Shown here: positions 10,950 through 21,966 of the stretch, piece after piece
Numbering within the stretch: position 1 is the first letter of the stretch
Layout: every line of letters begins with the position of its first letter
From: Armillaria gallica
Taxonomy: Eukaryota; Basidiomycota; Agaricomycetes; Agaricales; Physalacriaceae
DNA length: 64,000 nt
Reading direction: 5' to 3'
Assembly (NCBI GenBank): GCA_037576215.1
Contig: JBANDB010000017.1
Span: 868,001-932,000 of the forward strand
Translations under genes and position numbers: made by a program
Notes under the pieces: model-generated
The model's input: only the letters and a program-made list of their open reading frames with translations
Databases searched by the model: none
Told to the model about the DNA's origin: nothing

Positions 10950-11720
10950 ACGGCAGCGCAGGCCAACACCCCTCGTCACCAAGGCTCTCAGCGGAGACGC
11001 AAAGTCGCTGTTTGCAAAGCGCGGCACCTTTCCTTTTCCTCTCGCCAGATGTATCATCCTGTACCTATTTCGAGGTATCGCTCACGCACCCAGCCGTCGT
11101 GGGGTCGTGCACACCGATCTGAAGCGCGATAACATCTTCTTAGAGACTACTATGTCCACCGAAGACATTAACAAGCTTCTCGCGTCCAACCCCGTCTCAT
11201 CGGTAGCCCCTTGAATACTCTCATGATAGTTTAGTAAATGCTGCTGTCTCGCAGCTACTTCCGATCCCCACTCTGCAAGAGGCCATGCGGCAGATTTTTG
11301 TGGTGGCCGACTTTGACAGTGGCAACCTCAAACATGTCGCGTGTGCTGCTTCATTGCTCACCTATCCTTACAGCGCAGCTCATCGACACCCGCAGTCATG
11401 AAGAAATTTCCCCTCTATCGCTTTGTCCTCCTGAAATAATTATTGATGGATTGTGGGATGGAAAGCCGGACGTATGGACGTTCGGATGCCTGGTACGTGT
11501 TATTCTCCTCTTCTATCCGCTGTCGCCTTGTCAATGAACGCATATCCAAAGATCTTTAACTCATCACCGGCAGTGCTCTCTTCAAGTATGGACCATACCC
11601 AACATATGGCATAGATGAGCCAAACTTCATGCTCCATCAGATGATATGCTACACCGGCGAAGACTTCGGATCGCAACAGCTCTCGATGAGCCCATTGACT
11701 GGCCAATTCTTGTATTCAAC
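10950..11720 (+). pseudogene. Decayed SRPK-like protein kinase
   Basis: In-frame pieces in the right order match a serine/arginine-protein-kinase-like (CMGC) kinase. They are LSAETQSLFAKRG, then GVVHTDLKRDNIFLE with the catalytic HTDLKxDN motif (about 11102-11140), TTMSTEDINKLLASNP, QEAMRQIFVVADFDSGN, a frameshifted counterpart of the APE/DGxWD region with WTFGCL (about 11440-11490), and ALFKYGPYPTYGIDEPNFM with QMICYTGEDF (11575-11670). The ATP-binding lobe is missing, and stops and frameshifts separate the blocks. Such kinases are highly amplified in Agaricomycetes. Confidence 0.7.
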
Positions 11721-12267
11721 TTGTGCCTGTGCATTCCTGAATCCCAATGTCGTCGCTCATCTTCCATTCCACAGGTTGTCCCCGATTGCCCTTTCGATGT
11801 ATCCATCAAGAAGCTCAAAGTTATAGAGGAGGTGGATGTTCTCCCCTTAGCTGTGGTTTAAACACGATCAAGAGATACACATACCATTCAGCCCCATCAC
11901 TTATGACGGTCTTCGTGGCGTAGCCACCGCGTATACGACTACCAAGCCTGACGAAGTTGTACAGGTTGTAGTTGATGGACATGCAGTCTATTATAGAGTG
12001 GGTGTCGTCACTGTCGTGTGTCGTGTATTATGGAGAAACATCTCATGCAGACAATCAGAGGCTTGTGCGTTACAACGACGGCATACGACTTGGTAGGCGG
12101 TCGCATCCCCAAGGGTGCATCGACGGGGTGCCAGATACGACACGAGACAGCGCAGGTAAAAACCCGACGTCTTCATGTGCTACTGGGCCGACTTATGAAT
12201 AGAAGCATAGGACTTGGTCCTGCCACGCGAATGCGATGGCCCTCACCCCACTAGTATAGATCGTCTG
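11721..12267. other. Spacer between repeat copies, no gene recognised
   Basis: A short plus-strand stretch near 11890-12000 reads PITYDGLRGVATAYTTTKPD, which looks protein-like, but it is not continued by any longer frame. I cannot assign it. It may be another relic. Confidence 0.3.
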
Positions 12268-12446
12268 GGTGTGAACTTTGCTAGTCGGGGATCATTTGGA
12301 TCAGCCCCCGATGAGTCTTCTTGTGATCTGCTGTTCTGTTGCTGAGCCCCAATGCCTTGCGAAAGACTGGCTACGGAGTAAGAAGTATTGCGATACTGCC
12401 CGAGAACCATATTGGAACCTTGTCCCGGTGACAACACCAACACCAT
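12268..12446 (-). pseudogene. Truncated head of the DPRLAKFT-family gene
   Basis: The minus-strand frame begins MVLVLSPGQGSNMVLG and continues VASLSQGIGAQQQNSRSQ and DPNDPRLAKFT before homology with the fuller relic at 7598-8315 ends at the block boundary. The hydrophobic segment present in the other copy is partly deleted. Unlike that copy, the position after QQQNS has no stop, so the two copies decayed independently. Confidence 0.6.
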
Positions 12447-13139
12447 GGTTTACTATCGCAGGTGTGTGGTTTTGAAGATATAAAAGATCGTAGCTAATGC
12501 TATCGCAGACAAAATAACTCCACAGGTCTCTATGGGTGATGTAATTAGTTTCACGGACTCAATTGTTGAGGAGCATCGTCAGGTAATAAATCTTCCTTTA
12601 CTCCTTCAATAGCCTAAAATAACATTGAATGACATACATGCAAGTCATTCTCTCCAGAAACCTTGACGAGTATGAGGATTATACTTTTGTGCCGAAGAAA
12701 ACTAGCAGACCTCTTTTCCTATCTGAACGCCGTTGGCCACGAGCGAGCTCTTCGAAACGCTTTCTAGAGCACGATCTTAGTTTGACGTCAGCATCACACG
12801 CTTTGATAACACCCAACAATATACCAAATGCAACCAGAATAACTTCTAGATGCCGGTAGGGTGACGTTCTGAGTGACTCGCTACTCCGAAATATATTCAT
12901 CAACTAAGGTCTTGAGGATCCCGGAATATATTGTGGGTACCTTGCTATCTCACGCTGGCAGTCCAAATTCTGATTGCACGTATACATTTATTTTAGCGTT
13001 CACACCAATGTGACGCACAGCTCTGCGTTACTCTAGCGGTAATTGCTCCAAGTAAAAGCTCCAACTGGTGGCACTCAATGCGTATTAAAGAATAATTGGG
13101 AATTCTCAGGACATACAATTCAAACCTTCACAAGCATCC

Positions 13140-13544
13140 ATGTCACAAGAGACTGCTAGCCGATCTCCTTCGCCTGCGGTACAGCCCAAACAGAAACGTG
13201 GCCTTGCCCGCAGCCGTTCCATCGACGAATTAGATGACAACTACGATGCTGGTGCTTGGCGTCGTCGCAACCAACGTCAGGGCGGTAGGGGACTTCCCCT
13301 TGGTGGAGAGGACCCTGTGCGCGCCGTCTCTGGTACTGTCAGCCAGCTTGACCAAACCGCGAGGGGGTTAGCAAATGTCGACGGAGGTGGGGGCCGAAAG
13401 GACACGCTGAAGCTCAGACTGGACCTCAACATTGACGTTGAAATCACGATCAAGGCGAAAGTGCACGGTGACGTTTCTCTATCTCTTCTGTGGGTCCATC
13501 CTTCCCTTTTACAGTCACGATTTTCTAAGGCTGATTCCCAGTGA
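13140..13544 (+). CDS. Small arginine-rich protein with conserved amphipathic tail (paralogue 2)
   Basis: A single-exon frame of 134 residues, paralogous to the gene at 8961. The SPSPVA segment is shortened, the middle keeps RGLPLGGEDPVRAVSGTV, and the tail LKLRLDLNIDVEITIKAKVHGDV is conserved. Function is unknown. Most differences between the two copies inside the tail are conservative or silent, which suggests both are or recently were expressed. It shares the same upstream sequence as copy 1, so regulation is probably similar. Confidence 0.58.
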   Translation: MSQETASRSPSPAVQPKQKRGLARSRSIDELDDNYDAGAWRRRNQRQGGRGLPLGGEDPVRAVSGTVSQLDQTARGLANVDGGGGRKDTLKLRLDLNIDVEITIKAKVHGDVSLSLLWVHPSLLQSRFSKADSQ

Positions 13545-14473
13545 TTGATTTTTTTTGCCCGAAGTGCCTAAAAACGTGATTATCCGACTAGTTCATTCGT
13601 CCGCCATCAAAGGTGAAAAAAAAAATGGAGGGATATCGCTTATATACATGTACCAATCAGGCTGTAGAGTTCTGGACTTTCGAGTTATAGTTTCATAGTT
13701 AGGCCGAGGGTTATCGGTAGCCCTCGAATCGAACTTTTTGAACAGTTCATTGCACACGTCGATATTAGGCGCGAAGAAAGATTATGGAATGAAAAGTAGT
13801 TGCTGAGCTTGGTGCAGCAGCTTTGAATAGATAGCTGTCACTGAAGCAAAGACTTGTAAGTTGTGGCCTTGATGTCCGCAGTATTCTCAACCGCGACGCG
13901 ATACTTCGAGTTCATCGAGGAAAAGTGTTTCCTCTGTCCATTGTCAAAGTCAAAGTCTGGTTCCTGTATATATATATGCCAAATTCATTTGGAGGAATCA
14001 CGCGCTGGTGATAGACAAGAGGTACTTAGTTTCAATGCATACCGGAGAAGTCGAAGTCTAAGTCAAGTGTATTTCCCACATTCAGGAACACGGTCCGGAT
14101 ATTTTTCGCTCCCTTTTCTTTTTCACTTCCAGTAAGTGAACGTCCACTGAGACGAGGGTTTTTTGCTAATGGCTGTAATGGTCCAGTCACATAGAGTCTA
14201 TGCGCAGTAACGCCCACAGACCTACTGTCTTCGGCTGCGACGTCCATCAACAGCTCAGCACTTGCTATCCTGCAATGTCACGAATTTGCCAAAGTGGCTT
14301 GAAGAACATGCATTGAATTGGTCAAGGCTACACAGGAAAACTATAGTATGGACCGTTCAACTCTTCATGGGGCTCGGTGACGCTGCCACGTCAGTTAGGG
14401 GCACAAACGAGCACGCCGTCGCTGTTTGATCGGCAGGCTGCGAAATTATGAGCTTCACTGGAAGAATGTACGT

Positions 14474-15662
14474 GTCATAGATCGTCACGCTGTGCCTTGG
14501 GCCGTACTGTAGGCGCAAGAGTGTCCGACTCCGCAGTTGTTGGAACCGTTGCACGCATTGACTGTCACCTGTGACAGCACCATGGTAAACGGAGACTATC
14601 GTAGCCTCAAAGGAATACGGCCACGACTCTGGCGTATGGTTCTTCTGCAACCGCTACCGACGTCGATTCTGGTGTGTCTGTCGTGTTGGAGGCCTTTCCT
14701 TCTGCCGCGAAAGCCATTATGCCCAAATTTGCTGAGGTACAGTGCTGACGATAACTTGGAGAGGTGCATGGGAAGGATGAACGAAGATGATATCGTTAAG
14801 TTAGAAGCCTTGAAGGATATTTTTGGTCCGATCCAATCATCCCAGCTTCGGCTGTTGCCGGAAATCCCAACAGACCACGTACTCGAGTCTGATAGTTCAG
14901 CGTTGACATCAATATGACGCACGTATTACTAGGTTTTTCCCATAATAACTTCTTCCGCGTCGTGGCACTCCGTACTCAAGATGAGTATCAAAGGGTGACT
15001 GGGTGCTTTCCTTCCTCTTTGAGGTGATTCTTGCTGGTGCTCCGAGTTGATTCTGATTGAATCATTCCTGCTCCATAATATTATCTTCGTGCTAATACCG
15101 GCGTAAATTATTCAAGGAAGCTTTTACTGATGACCCTCATCTGACAGTTAACTAATAACTCCCAGCAATATGGAACCACTGACGGTAACTTTACAAGGTT
15201 TGAAGGACCAAAACACTACGAACTGATTTGTACATATGCGGTCGACATCCCCCCACTTTGACGGCGTTCGAACGAACGAATCGACCTAATAACCGACGTC
15301 TTTATTTAATTACTGGGGACAAATTGTTCGTCGGGAATTCAGCTAAGCAGCTTCAGAAAATTGTGCCCAAGACAGTCGTAGCCGAAGCATTGTAGCTGTG
15401 ATATCAGCAAACTCAGTCCCGACGCGACACCTCCCTCGAGGAACAGTACTTCCTGTATATCCTTCAGGTGGAAGTCCGGTTTCTGGATAAATGTGCCAGA
15501 TTCATCTTGAAGAGAAAACGGATCAGGCAATTAAAGAGTTGTTACTTCCCACGGCATGAGCCGATATTGCCGCTTAGTATTGCCGCCAACGGCAATCACA
15601 TTATATAAGCACGCAGACTTCTTTTTTGGGTCCGAGTCCTTACCTCCACCACCATTTCCACG
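14474..15662. repeat. Older, degenerate third copy of parts of the block; MDM12 upstream region
   Basis: 14740-14890 resembles 7345-7435. 14903-15000 resembles the sequence before the small genes (8835-8910, 13000-13090). 15345-15540 resembles 9700-9860 and 13850-14010, for example GAATCTGGCACATTTATCCA against GAATTTGGCATATATATA. The small gene itself is missing. No intact gene is supported. The last 60 bp contain the MDM12 TATA box. Confidence 0.45.
15602..15608 (+). promoter_or_regulatory. TATA box of MDM12
   Basis: TATATAA lies 55 bp upstream of the MDM12 start codon, followed by a pyrimidine-rich leader ending CACCACCATTTCCACG just before ATG. Confidence 0.5.
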
Positions 15663-16787
15663 ATGTCAATCGATCTCGAATGGAGCAAATTGGATTCTTC
15701 TCTGTCAACGAAATTGGTCGAAATACTGAACCGGCAGCTATCCTCAACCTCTCGCCCGTCCTTCATCGGCCCAGTAGAAGTCACATCTCTTGAATTCGGC
15801 TCTACGGCACCTGACGTTGAGTTGGTCGATTTGCGAGACATATACCGTGATTTTCTCGAAGATGATGACGAAGAAAAGGACCCGGTGAAGGTGACAGAGG
15901 GTGGAGACGATGATGACGAGTTTGAATGGGTTTCGCGACGGGCAGCGCATAATGAGGAACGTCTGGCTTACCAGCAATCCTCACGTTACGCGCCCCGTGC
16001 AGGACCCAGCGACGTGTATGCCTCTGCACCATCACTGCACTTACCAGGGGATACGTGGAGTCCTGGATACCAGAGCATGGTTGATTTTCGGCCAGGAGTC
16101 ACGACATGGCCCAATACGCCAGGATATCGCAGTCCAACCAAAGCAGCTGCGCCTGTGTCCGTTGGCCTTGATCATACCAACATAAATGGATACGACTCAT
16201 ACGACTCACGAGAACAATCAATGAACATGCCGTTCCTGCAGAGTGACCTGCCAGTCGAACCGGAACCGTCAGCGCCTTCTGCCCAACATCCGAACCTCCA
16301 GCTCCATTTTAACATTAATTGGAATTCGGACTTGCGCATAACGCTGACGACTTCTTTGCTTATTAATTATCCCTCTCCCATGTTCATGTCACTTCCTATC
16401 AAGCTCTCCGTAACTGGTCTCATCTTCACAGGCGAGATTGCTGTCGCGTATGAAGGGGAGCGTCGGCGAGTGCATCTCTGCATACTGGATGAGCTGGATC
16501 CTTATGGTCCAGCTGGTGATCGGCCGAAACGCGACCCAGCTAGCAGCACTCCACCAGAACTCGACGACGACTCTACTGTCAGTGGAAACAGACAGTCTAA
16601 ACCTCTTCCTATAGGACAGCGTCTCCTTCCGTCCATCTATATCGAGAGCGAAATAGGACAGGCAGATAAGCACGTACTCAAAAATGTGACGCGTGTGGAA
16701 AGATTTATCCAGGACGTCATTAGGAAGACCGTCGAGGAGGAGCTAGTGTTCCCTAACTTCCACACTTTGATCATGAGCGAGCCATAG
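15663..16787 (+). CDS. MDM12: Mdm12, ERMES complex subunit
   Basis: A single-exon gene of 374 residues. Mdm12 is the lipid-binding SMP-domain subunit that bridges Mmm1 (ER) and Mdm34 (mitochondrial outer membrane) in the ER-mitochondria encounter structure, which moves phospholipids and keeps mitochondrial shape. The N-terminus MSIDLEWSKLDSSLS and the run SFIGPVEVTSLEFGSTAPDV are diagnostic. The second half of the SMP domain is clear at PNLQLHFNINWNSDLRITL, YPSPMFMSLPIKLSVTG, the strand with IAVAYEGERRRVHLC, and the C-terminal GQADKHVLKNVTRVERFI. An acidic, low-complexity linker (residues about 66-90) and a variable Pro/Ser/Tyr-rich insert separate the halves, as in other fungal orthologues. 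It converges with ELP3, with about 100 bp between the stop codons. Confidence 0.95.
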   Translation: MSIDLEWSKLDSSLSTKLVEILNRQLSSTSRPSFIGPVEVTSLEFGSTAPDVELVDLRDIYRDFLEDDDEEKDPVKVTEGGDDDDEFEWVSRRAAHNEERLAYQQSSRYAPRAGPSDVYASAPSLHLPGDTWSPGYQSMVDFRPGVTTWPNTPGYRSPTKAAAPVSVGLDHTNINGYDSYDSREQSMNMPFLQSDLPVEPEPSAPSAQHPNLQLHFNINWNSDLRITLTTSLLINYPSPMFMSLPIKLSVTGLIFTGEIAVAYEGERRRVHLCILDELDPYGPAGDRPKRDPASSTPPELDDDSTVSGNRQSKPLPIGQRLLPSIYIESEIGQADKHVLKNVTRVERFIQDVIRKTVEEELVFPNFHTLIMSEP

Positions 16788-16884
16788 AATGTACATGTGC
16801 TCGGGAGAGATAACGAGGGATTAAAGAGGGATTACAGTATGCGTACACCGTGCTTTAAATATACAGGTACAGGTACATTCCTCT

Positions 16885-19081
16885 TCATAGCAGAAGCTTA
16901 CTCATGTATGGCCCATCAAGCTCATAGCCAAGCTTTCGATAATAGTCTCGTGTTCCGACGCCTTGGGAAGAATGATTTGGTGCCATGGATATGGAACCAA
17001 GAGAATGCCACATACCAGAAATAACTGCCAATTTAATGCTCCCATGCTCTTCGCGCGCAATACGCTCGGCCTCCTCCATCAACAGAGTTCCAAACCCCTA
17101 CAAATGGATCATCAGAAGTCTATTTCACACGATGAAGCCAATTACTCTTGACCTGATGTTGGAACTTGGTCGGATCCCTCCCATGCACTGGGACTGCCGT
17201 GCCATACACGTGCAACTCTCGCACAATACTACAGCCTCCTTCGTCACCCCCCCTACGTACTAGCTCCGGTCTAAAAGTGCCTTCGTCGGAGCATTTTCGT
17301 AGTCGGAGGAGGCCGACTAGTATATCCCTTTCTGGGTCTTCATATGAAAGGAATGTTTCCCAACCACCGTTTGCAGTGTAATCTCGCCGCAGAAGCTCAA
17401 CAGATTCAGGTCTCACTTTATGGTGTATTTCGTGGATCTGGAAGACATTAGGTTTGTGGTCTCGCGAAGTGGTGGGAATGGTCAAACTTACCCCAACTTC
17501 ACGGAAACGCACGTCACGGCACTCTGCGCCAAAGTCTTTCATGCGGTTGAGCGCTAGCTCTCTGAGGTTGCCTGAGTTGTCACACCCGCTGGTTACCAAG
17601 GGAAGCGGGATGTCTCTGCCAAGTGCAAGAAAATAAGCGTGTCATTTTGAATGTATCCATAAGGTTCATACCTTTGTACTCGATAAACTCTAGTCCAAGG
17701 TGGAACCAATGCGAGAATTCTCGCGACCACATCTACTAATACATTCGGCGTATAATTCTTGTACCTGCCTGTCCTCCATAGCTCATATAGACCGGTTCCG
17801 CGGATAACCAGGGTCGGGTATATCTTGAGACCATCGCTTCGAAATGCCGGATTCTCGAAATATTCTTTAAATTGTTCCAAATCCCTCTCAACGCCGACAT
17901 TAGGAAGGTCGGGCATCATGTGGGCTACTACTTTGAATCCGGCGTCTTTGGCGAGATGAAAAGATTCAGAGACCGCACGGACGGTGTGCCCACGATTGGT
18001 GTCACGAGCGACATCCTCGTAAACCGATTGCACGCCAATTTCGAGACGGGTACATCCGTACCGAAGCATTTGACTATAAGGTTGGTGAGAGACAATGTTT
18101 TAATTGAGAGGGAGGAGATCACCTCAGGTGTGGTCGGAGGCAATAATCGGGGCGTGTCTCGATGGTTATACCAATTGCTTTTGCTTTGCTCTGTTCAGAG
18201 TACCTGGGGGATGTGTTCATTTATAGTGAATGAAATACAGACGGAGGCATTATCAGACAAACCGTACGGCTTCATCGACGTCTGTGCCCGTAAATCCTGA
18301 CAAAGCATTATGCAGTTGTGCGACAAATTCGCCTCGGTAGTCTTCGGGCATGCTCATAAAGGTGCCCCCCATGATGATGAATTCAACCTTCGAATAATTG
18401 AGCACAATAAACGACGAGAAAAAAGTCCCATACTTTGTCGACGTTGTGACCAAGGCTCTTTAGTTGCTCCACGCGACCGCGGGTTTGTTCATAGGGATCA
18501 TATCTTGCTCGTATGGCTCGCATACTCGTGGGCTCGTAGCCGGTGTAACTTTGGGTGCTGTAGTCAAAATCCGAGTCAGGACCTCCGGGACAATACCTAT
18601 TTTGAGCCATCAGATGCGTTGAACGACGGAGCATGAGAGAACCCACACGCAAATATTTCCTGTCATGGCAATATGAGGGCATCGATGGGGTTTGCACATC
18701 ACAGCAACGACAGCGATCTACTGAGACATCCACCAGTCAGAAAAAAGGTATTTGTCGTAAAGGTAACATACCCCGCTAGCGGTACGGATAGGCCGAGCTT
18801 TCAGCTTTGGCAGTAGTGCTTTTTTATATTCGTCTGGAATGGCACTGATGATATCGACAAGACGAGGTACGCCTCCATACCCGAATTTTTTGCTGATCTT
18901 GGCTCGGAGGACATTAAGAGACACAGTTTCGTTAGAGTCATGAGCCTTGATGAGCTCTGCCGCAATTCCAGATGTTACACGAAGCAATTGCTCGGCCTGG
19001 GATGGTCCTGGTCGCAGTCAGATTCATTTCTGACGCTACGATAAGGTTGACGATACCTTCCGCTCGTGATACCTGCACCAT
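16885..19081 (-). CDS. ELP3: Elongator subunit Elp3, tRNA uridine-34 carboxymethyl transferase
   Basis: A multi-exon gene with very high conservation. Elp3 is the catalytic subunit of Elongator. Its radical-SAM domain and acetyltransferase domain together start cm5U modification at wobble uridine 34 of tRNA. Seen: [20 protein letters not shown] with the iron-sulfur cysteines, [96 protein letters not shown], and a GNAT domain with [29 protein letters not shown] and ending [14 protein letters not shown]. The start at 19081 ([15 protein letters not shown]) requires one small first intron whose ends match consensus and is preceded in frame by a stop. Introns are all about 50-60 bp. The gene appears complete. 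Confidence 0.95.
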
Positions 19082-19321
19082 TATCAACACTCGATGATTT
19101 GGCTATAAATTAAAACTGTTTGGTATTGTAGTGGCGTGGTCAACCGTCGCGGGGGAAAATTGAGTGGGCGTCCACTGGCAGTCGAGGAGTTACTTTCGTA
19201 ACCCTAACCTCAGTGCAGAGGAGAAGCGTCACGTGTACAGACTCGATAAGAATTTCAAATTTCACAGCTTTGTTTAACTCCACGCGCGTCGACGTCGCGT
19301 CCATCATTCGTGAATCATTTC
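19082..19321. promoter_or_regulatory. Shared divergent promoter, ELP3 / RAP1-like
   Basis: Only about 240 bp separate the two start codons, so the two genes must share or tightly pack their promoters. The interval contains GGGCGTCCACTGG, a CACGTG at 19231 and GTCGACGTCG. No TATA box is evident for either gene. Confidence 0.5.
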
Positions 19322-21571
19322 ATGGCTGACGACGATCGCGAATGGCGAGAAGACGAGCCTGGCGAACAGCAGGAGCTACTCTTCGCCCCCAAGGGGGTCA
19401 CCCATACATTCTACCTACACCGGTCCATCAGACAGCAGGGAGCGCGTGATGCACTGACTGAGAAAATCCAGGTATTTCTATTTCTTTTTGGGATTTGGAC
19501 TGCTTCGCTAAATTTTGCCTTAGGCCAATGGCGGGGAGATCATTGACGACGACGTCTTCGAGACCGAGGCCGCAAATGTCCTCCTCTTTGACCCAAGGCA
19601 TATCGGACACCCTGAGAATGCCTTCGTTGATGCATATAGGACGCACTCGGATATCAAGCTTCGAAAAATGCATACAAAGAAGATGAACTTTATTTCGCAT
19701 TGCGTCAACTCTGGGAAATTCGTACTGCATGTTCACAGGCCAAGGAAGGCTATGCCAGGAATACCGCCCGGCCGTAGACCGTGCGTCTCTCACTTATTCG
19801 CCCAAAGACCCGCTGACCTTTTCTTTTTCAGTCATCGCGTAGAATACACGGAGGAGGATAGGGAGAACCTTGCGAGATACTTGGCATTTAAGGTTCCGGA
19901 TCGCGATGCTGGAGGTCTTCTCGGCAATGTGATTTACAATCAAATGTGCGCAAAGGTTCAGGTTCTACCGAATGAATACGCATGGACCGCTCGCCACACC
20001 CCGTCGTCCTGGCGTGAGCATTACAAGAACCACAAAGCTGCTATGAATGAGATGATGGACCAGATTGTAAGGGAAGAAGGCATTATCCTTAAAAACGTAG
20101 ATGAAAGGGATCGACGTCAGAACCATGGACGTCCTCGTGTAGACCCGGGTCTATTCCGCGAACAGGAGGAGGAGGAGGAGGAGGAGGAGGAGGAAGAGAT
20201 AATCGCAGATCTAGCAAGAGTCACTGAAGGGTCGGACGCCAACGATGCGCAGCCACAGGCCACCAGCCACTCGTCTGGGCCCTCCAGGAACGTCCCTGTG
20301 AGTAATAGAGGGAACGAGCCAACTCCTGAAGAGCAGGAACGGCAGGAGGAGGTCCGACCGGTTAGCCCGTACGTCTATTATGATCGTTTGGCGGCTATAC
20401 TAATTGTTCTTCTAGCTCGCTGTTCTCTGAAGACGAGGAACCGATGCAAGTAGATATATTCAATCATCCCGGACCTTCGTTCAGCCAGCACAGTCCGGAG
20501 CCTGCTGATGATCCTGTTCCAACTTCTACAAACCGACTGACCCCAACGCAAGCCACCCTCGTCGGTACCCAGGCCACCCAGCGCGCTTCGACCTTGGTGA
20601 AAAGTCGAACCGTTGAAAAGCTTACACCATCGTCCCATCACTTTCGCCACTCTCAGGCCCCCATCGACGTTATCGATATCAGTGACTCCAACTCGGTCGA
20701 CGATGACTTGCCGGGAATTGAGTCACTCCACGTTAAAACACCCTCGCCCAAGAAACGTAAGGTCAAATCTTCTATGCGTTCACGGCTAGTCACACCGTCT
20801 ACCCAACCCCGACCCCGACCTCGACCTATTCCCGTCGTCAAAAGAGTTACTGCGTCGTCCTCTGCGTCTAAGGACGACGACCCCCCTTATCGCAATTTGC
20901 GTTCGCGCTCGCGTTCTGTCCTGCCAAGACAGGAGAGGGCTCTTGAGAAGCGGAAGAAAGCCAATACATCTTCTGTAGATCTTGGCCCTGTTCTGGAAGA
21001 GGAAGTCACCAGCGCCAGCGCTTTTGATGAAAGCGAGATCCCAGACGTGATGTCTGCTGAGGCGCGTCCTATATCTGTGTCAGAACCGGAATCTACGGTG
21101 TGGACGGTGCTGGAGTCAGAGTCAGAGTCAGAGTGGGAACCAAATCCACAGTCAGAACTCGAACCAAAGCTAGAATCGGACGTTGAACAAGAGCTACGTT
21201 TACATTCGGATCACGAACCAAAGCTGGAGTCGGACTTTGAACCAGAGCTACGTTTACATTCAGAAACCGAACCAGAGCCAAGGCCGGACTTGGACGTGGA
21301 GCGGAAACGTAGGAGGCCAGTGATTGATACAGACGATGAACAGACGGAGAGAGACCTTGGTCTTCAGGGGAGTGCGAAGGCTTTGAGGACGGCGCTGACA
21401 CCTGTTCGAGCGTCTGTTCGGCGGCAATGGTCCACATCGAGCGAGGAGCCGTTCCCGGTGCCTAACACCAAGGCGAGTGCGAGGAAGGAACGCCTTATCG
21501 AGGAGGCCAAGCGGATGCCCTACGTTCCCCCTCCCGGGACGAGAGCTGCCAGGAGACTTGGCGTCCGGTAG
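19322..21571 (+). CDS. Rap1-like telomere-associated protein (BRCT + Rap1-Myb)
   Basis: Four exons (19322-19471, 19524-19780, 19832-20368, 20416-21571) join in phase to 699 residues. The N-terminal part (about 15-130: LFAPKGVTHTFYLH, ANGGEIIDDDVFETEAANV, NFISHCVNSGKFV) has the layout of a BRCT domain. It is followed by a Rap1-type Myb fold beginning YTEEDRENLARYLAFKVPD and ending TPSSWREHYKNHKAAM (about 139-205). This domain order is that of Rap1/TERF2IP, a shelterin protein acting at telomeres and in gene regulation. Next come a poly-glutamate run (20164-20200), a long disordered region with a basic patch (KKRKVKSSMRSR) that could be a nuclear signal, and an internally repeated acidic segment (21110-21310). 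The C-terminal RCT domain typical of Rap1 is not obvious. Alternative: another BRCT-Myb nuclear factor. Confidence 0.8.
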
Positions 21572-21966
21572 CTAGTAGTTTATACATTTAGGATCGATTG
21601 TCGTATACCACACCATACTATGTTTTTACCTGTAACAGTAAGGATTCTTCAATCAAAATCGTGTTAGATAAGTGTAATAGTGCATCGTGGAATAAATAGA
21701 TGTCCTAGTGTTAAGGAGTATGTACACACCGTCCAAAGTCATAATACATACTCATACATAAGCGCTATCATACCCGACATAAAAGCGATCAAGTTATTCT
21801 CGATTCCCCAATGCCTGCATTCGTTCTCTCCACGGAGCCCCCCTTTCTGCGCACCACAGATAGACATCTGTAAGTCAGGATAGCGATAGTTTGGGCGATG
21901 ACCGTAAGGGTAGAGATATGCAAGAGAAATGGCAGCACATAGATGGCAGGCCCCGGCGCTCGGCCC
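21572..21966. other. Convergent 3' regions of RAP1-like and YND1-like genes
   Basis: No gene is supported in this 395-bp interval between two converging stop codons. It is AT-rich, with ATAATACATACTCATACATA-type sequence around 21740, in keeping with overlapping 3' untranslated regions and polyadenylation sites. Confidence 0.45.

Larger units (their letters stand above)
12268..14473. repeat. Direct repeat block, copy 2 (2.2 kb)
   Basis: This is the second copy of the block at 8099-10322. It differs by small indels (for example a deletion inside the head of the DPRLAKFT relic and an extra A run near 13617) and many substitutions in the non-coding parts. The segment around 12600-12990 is almost unchanged. 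It carries no MITE at its right-hand end. Confidence 0.85.
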
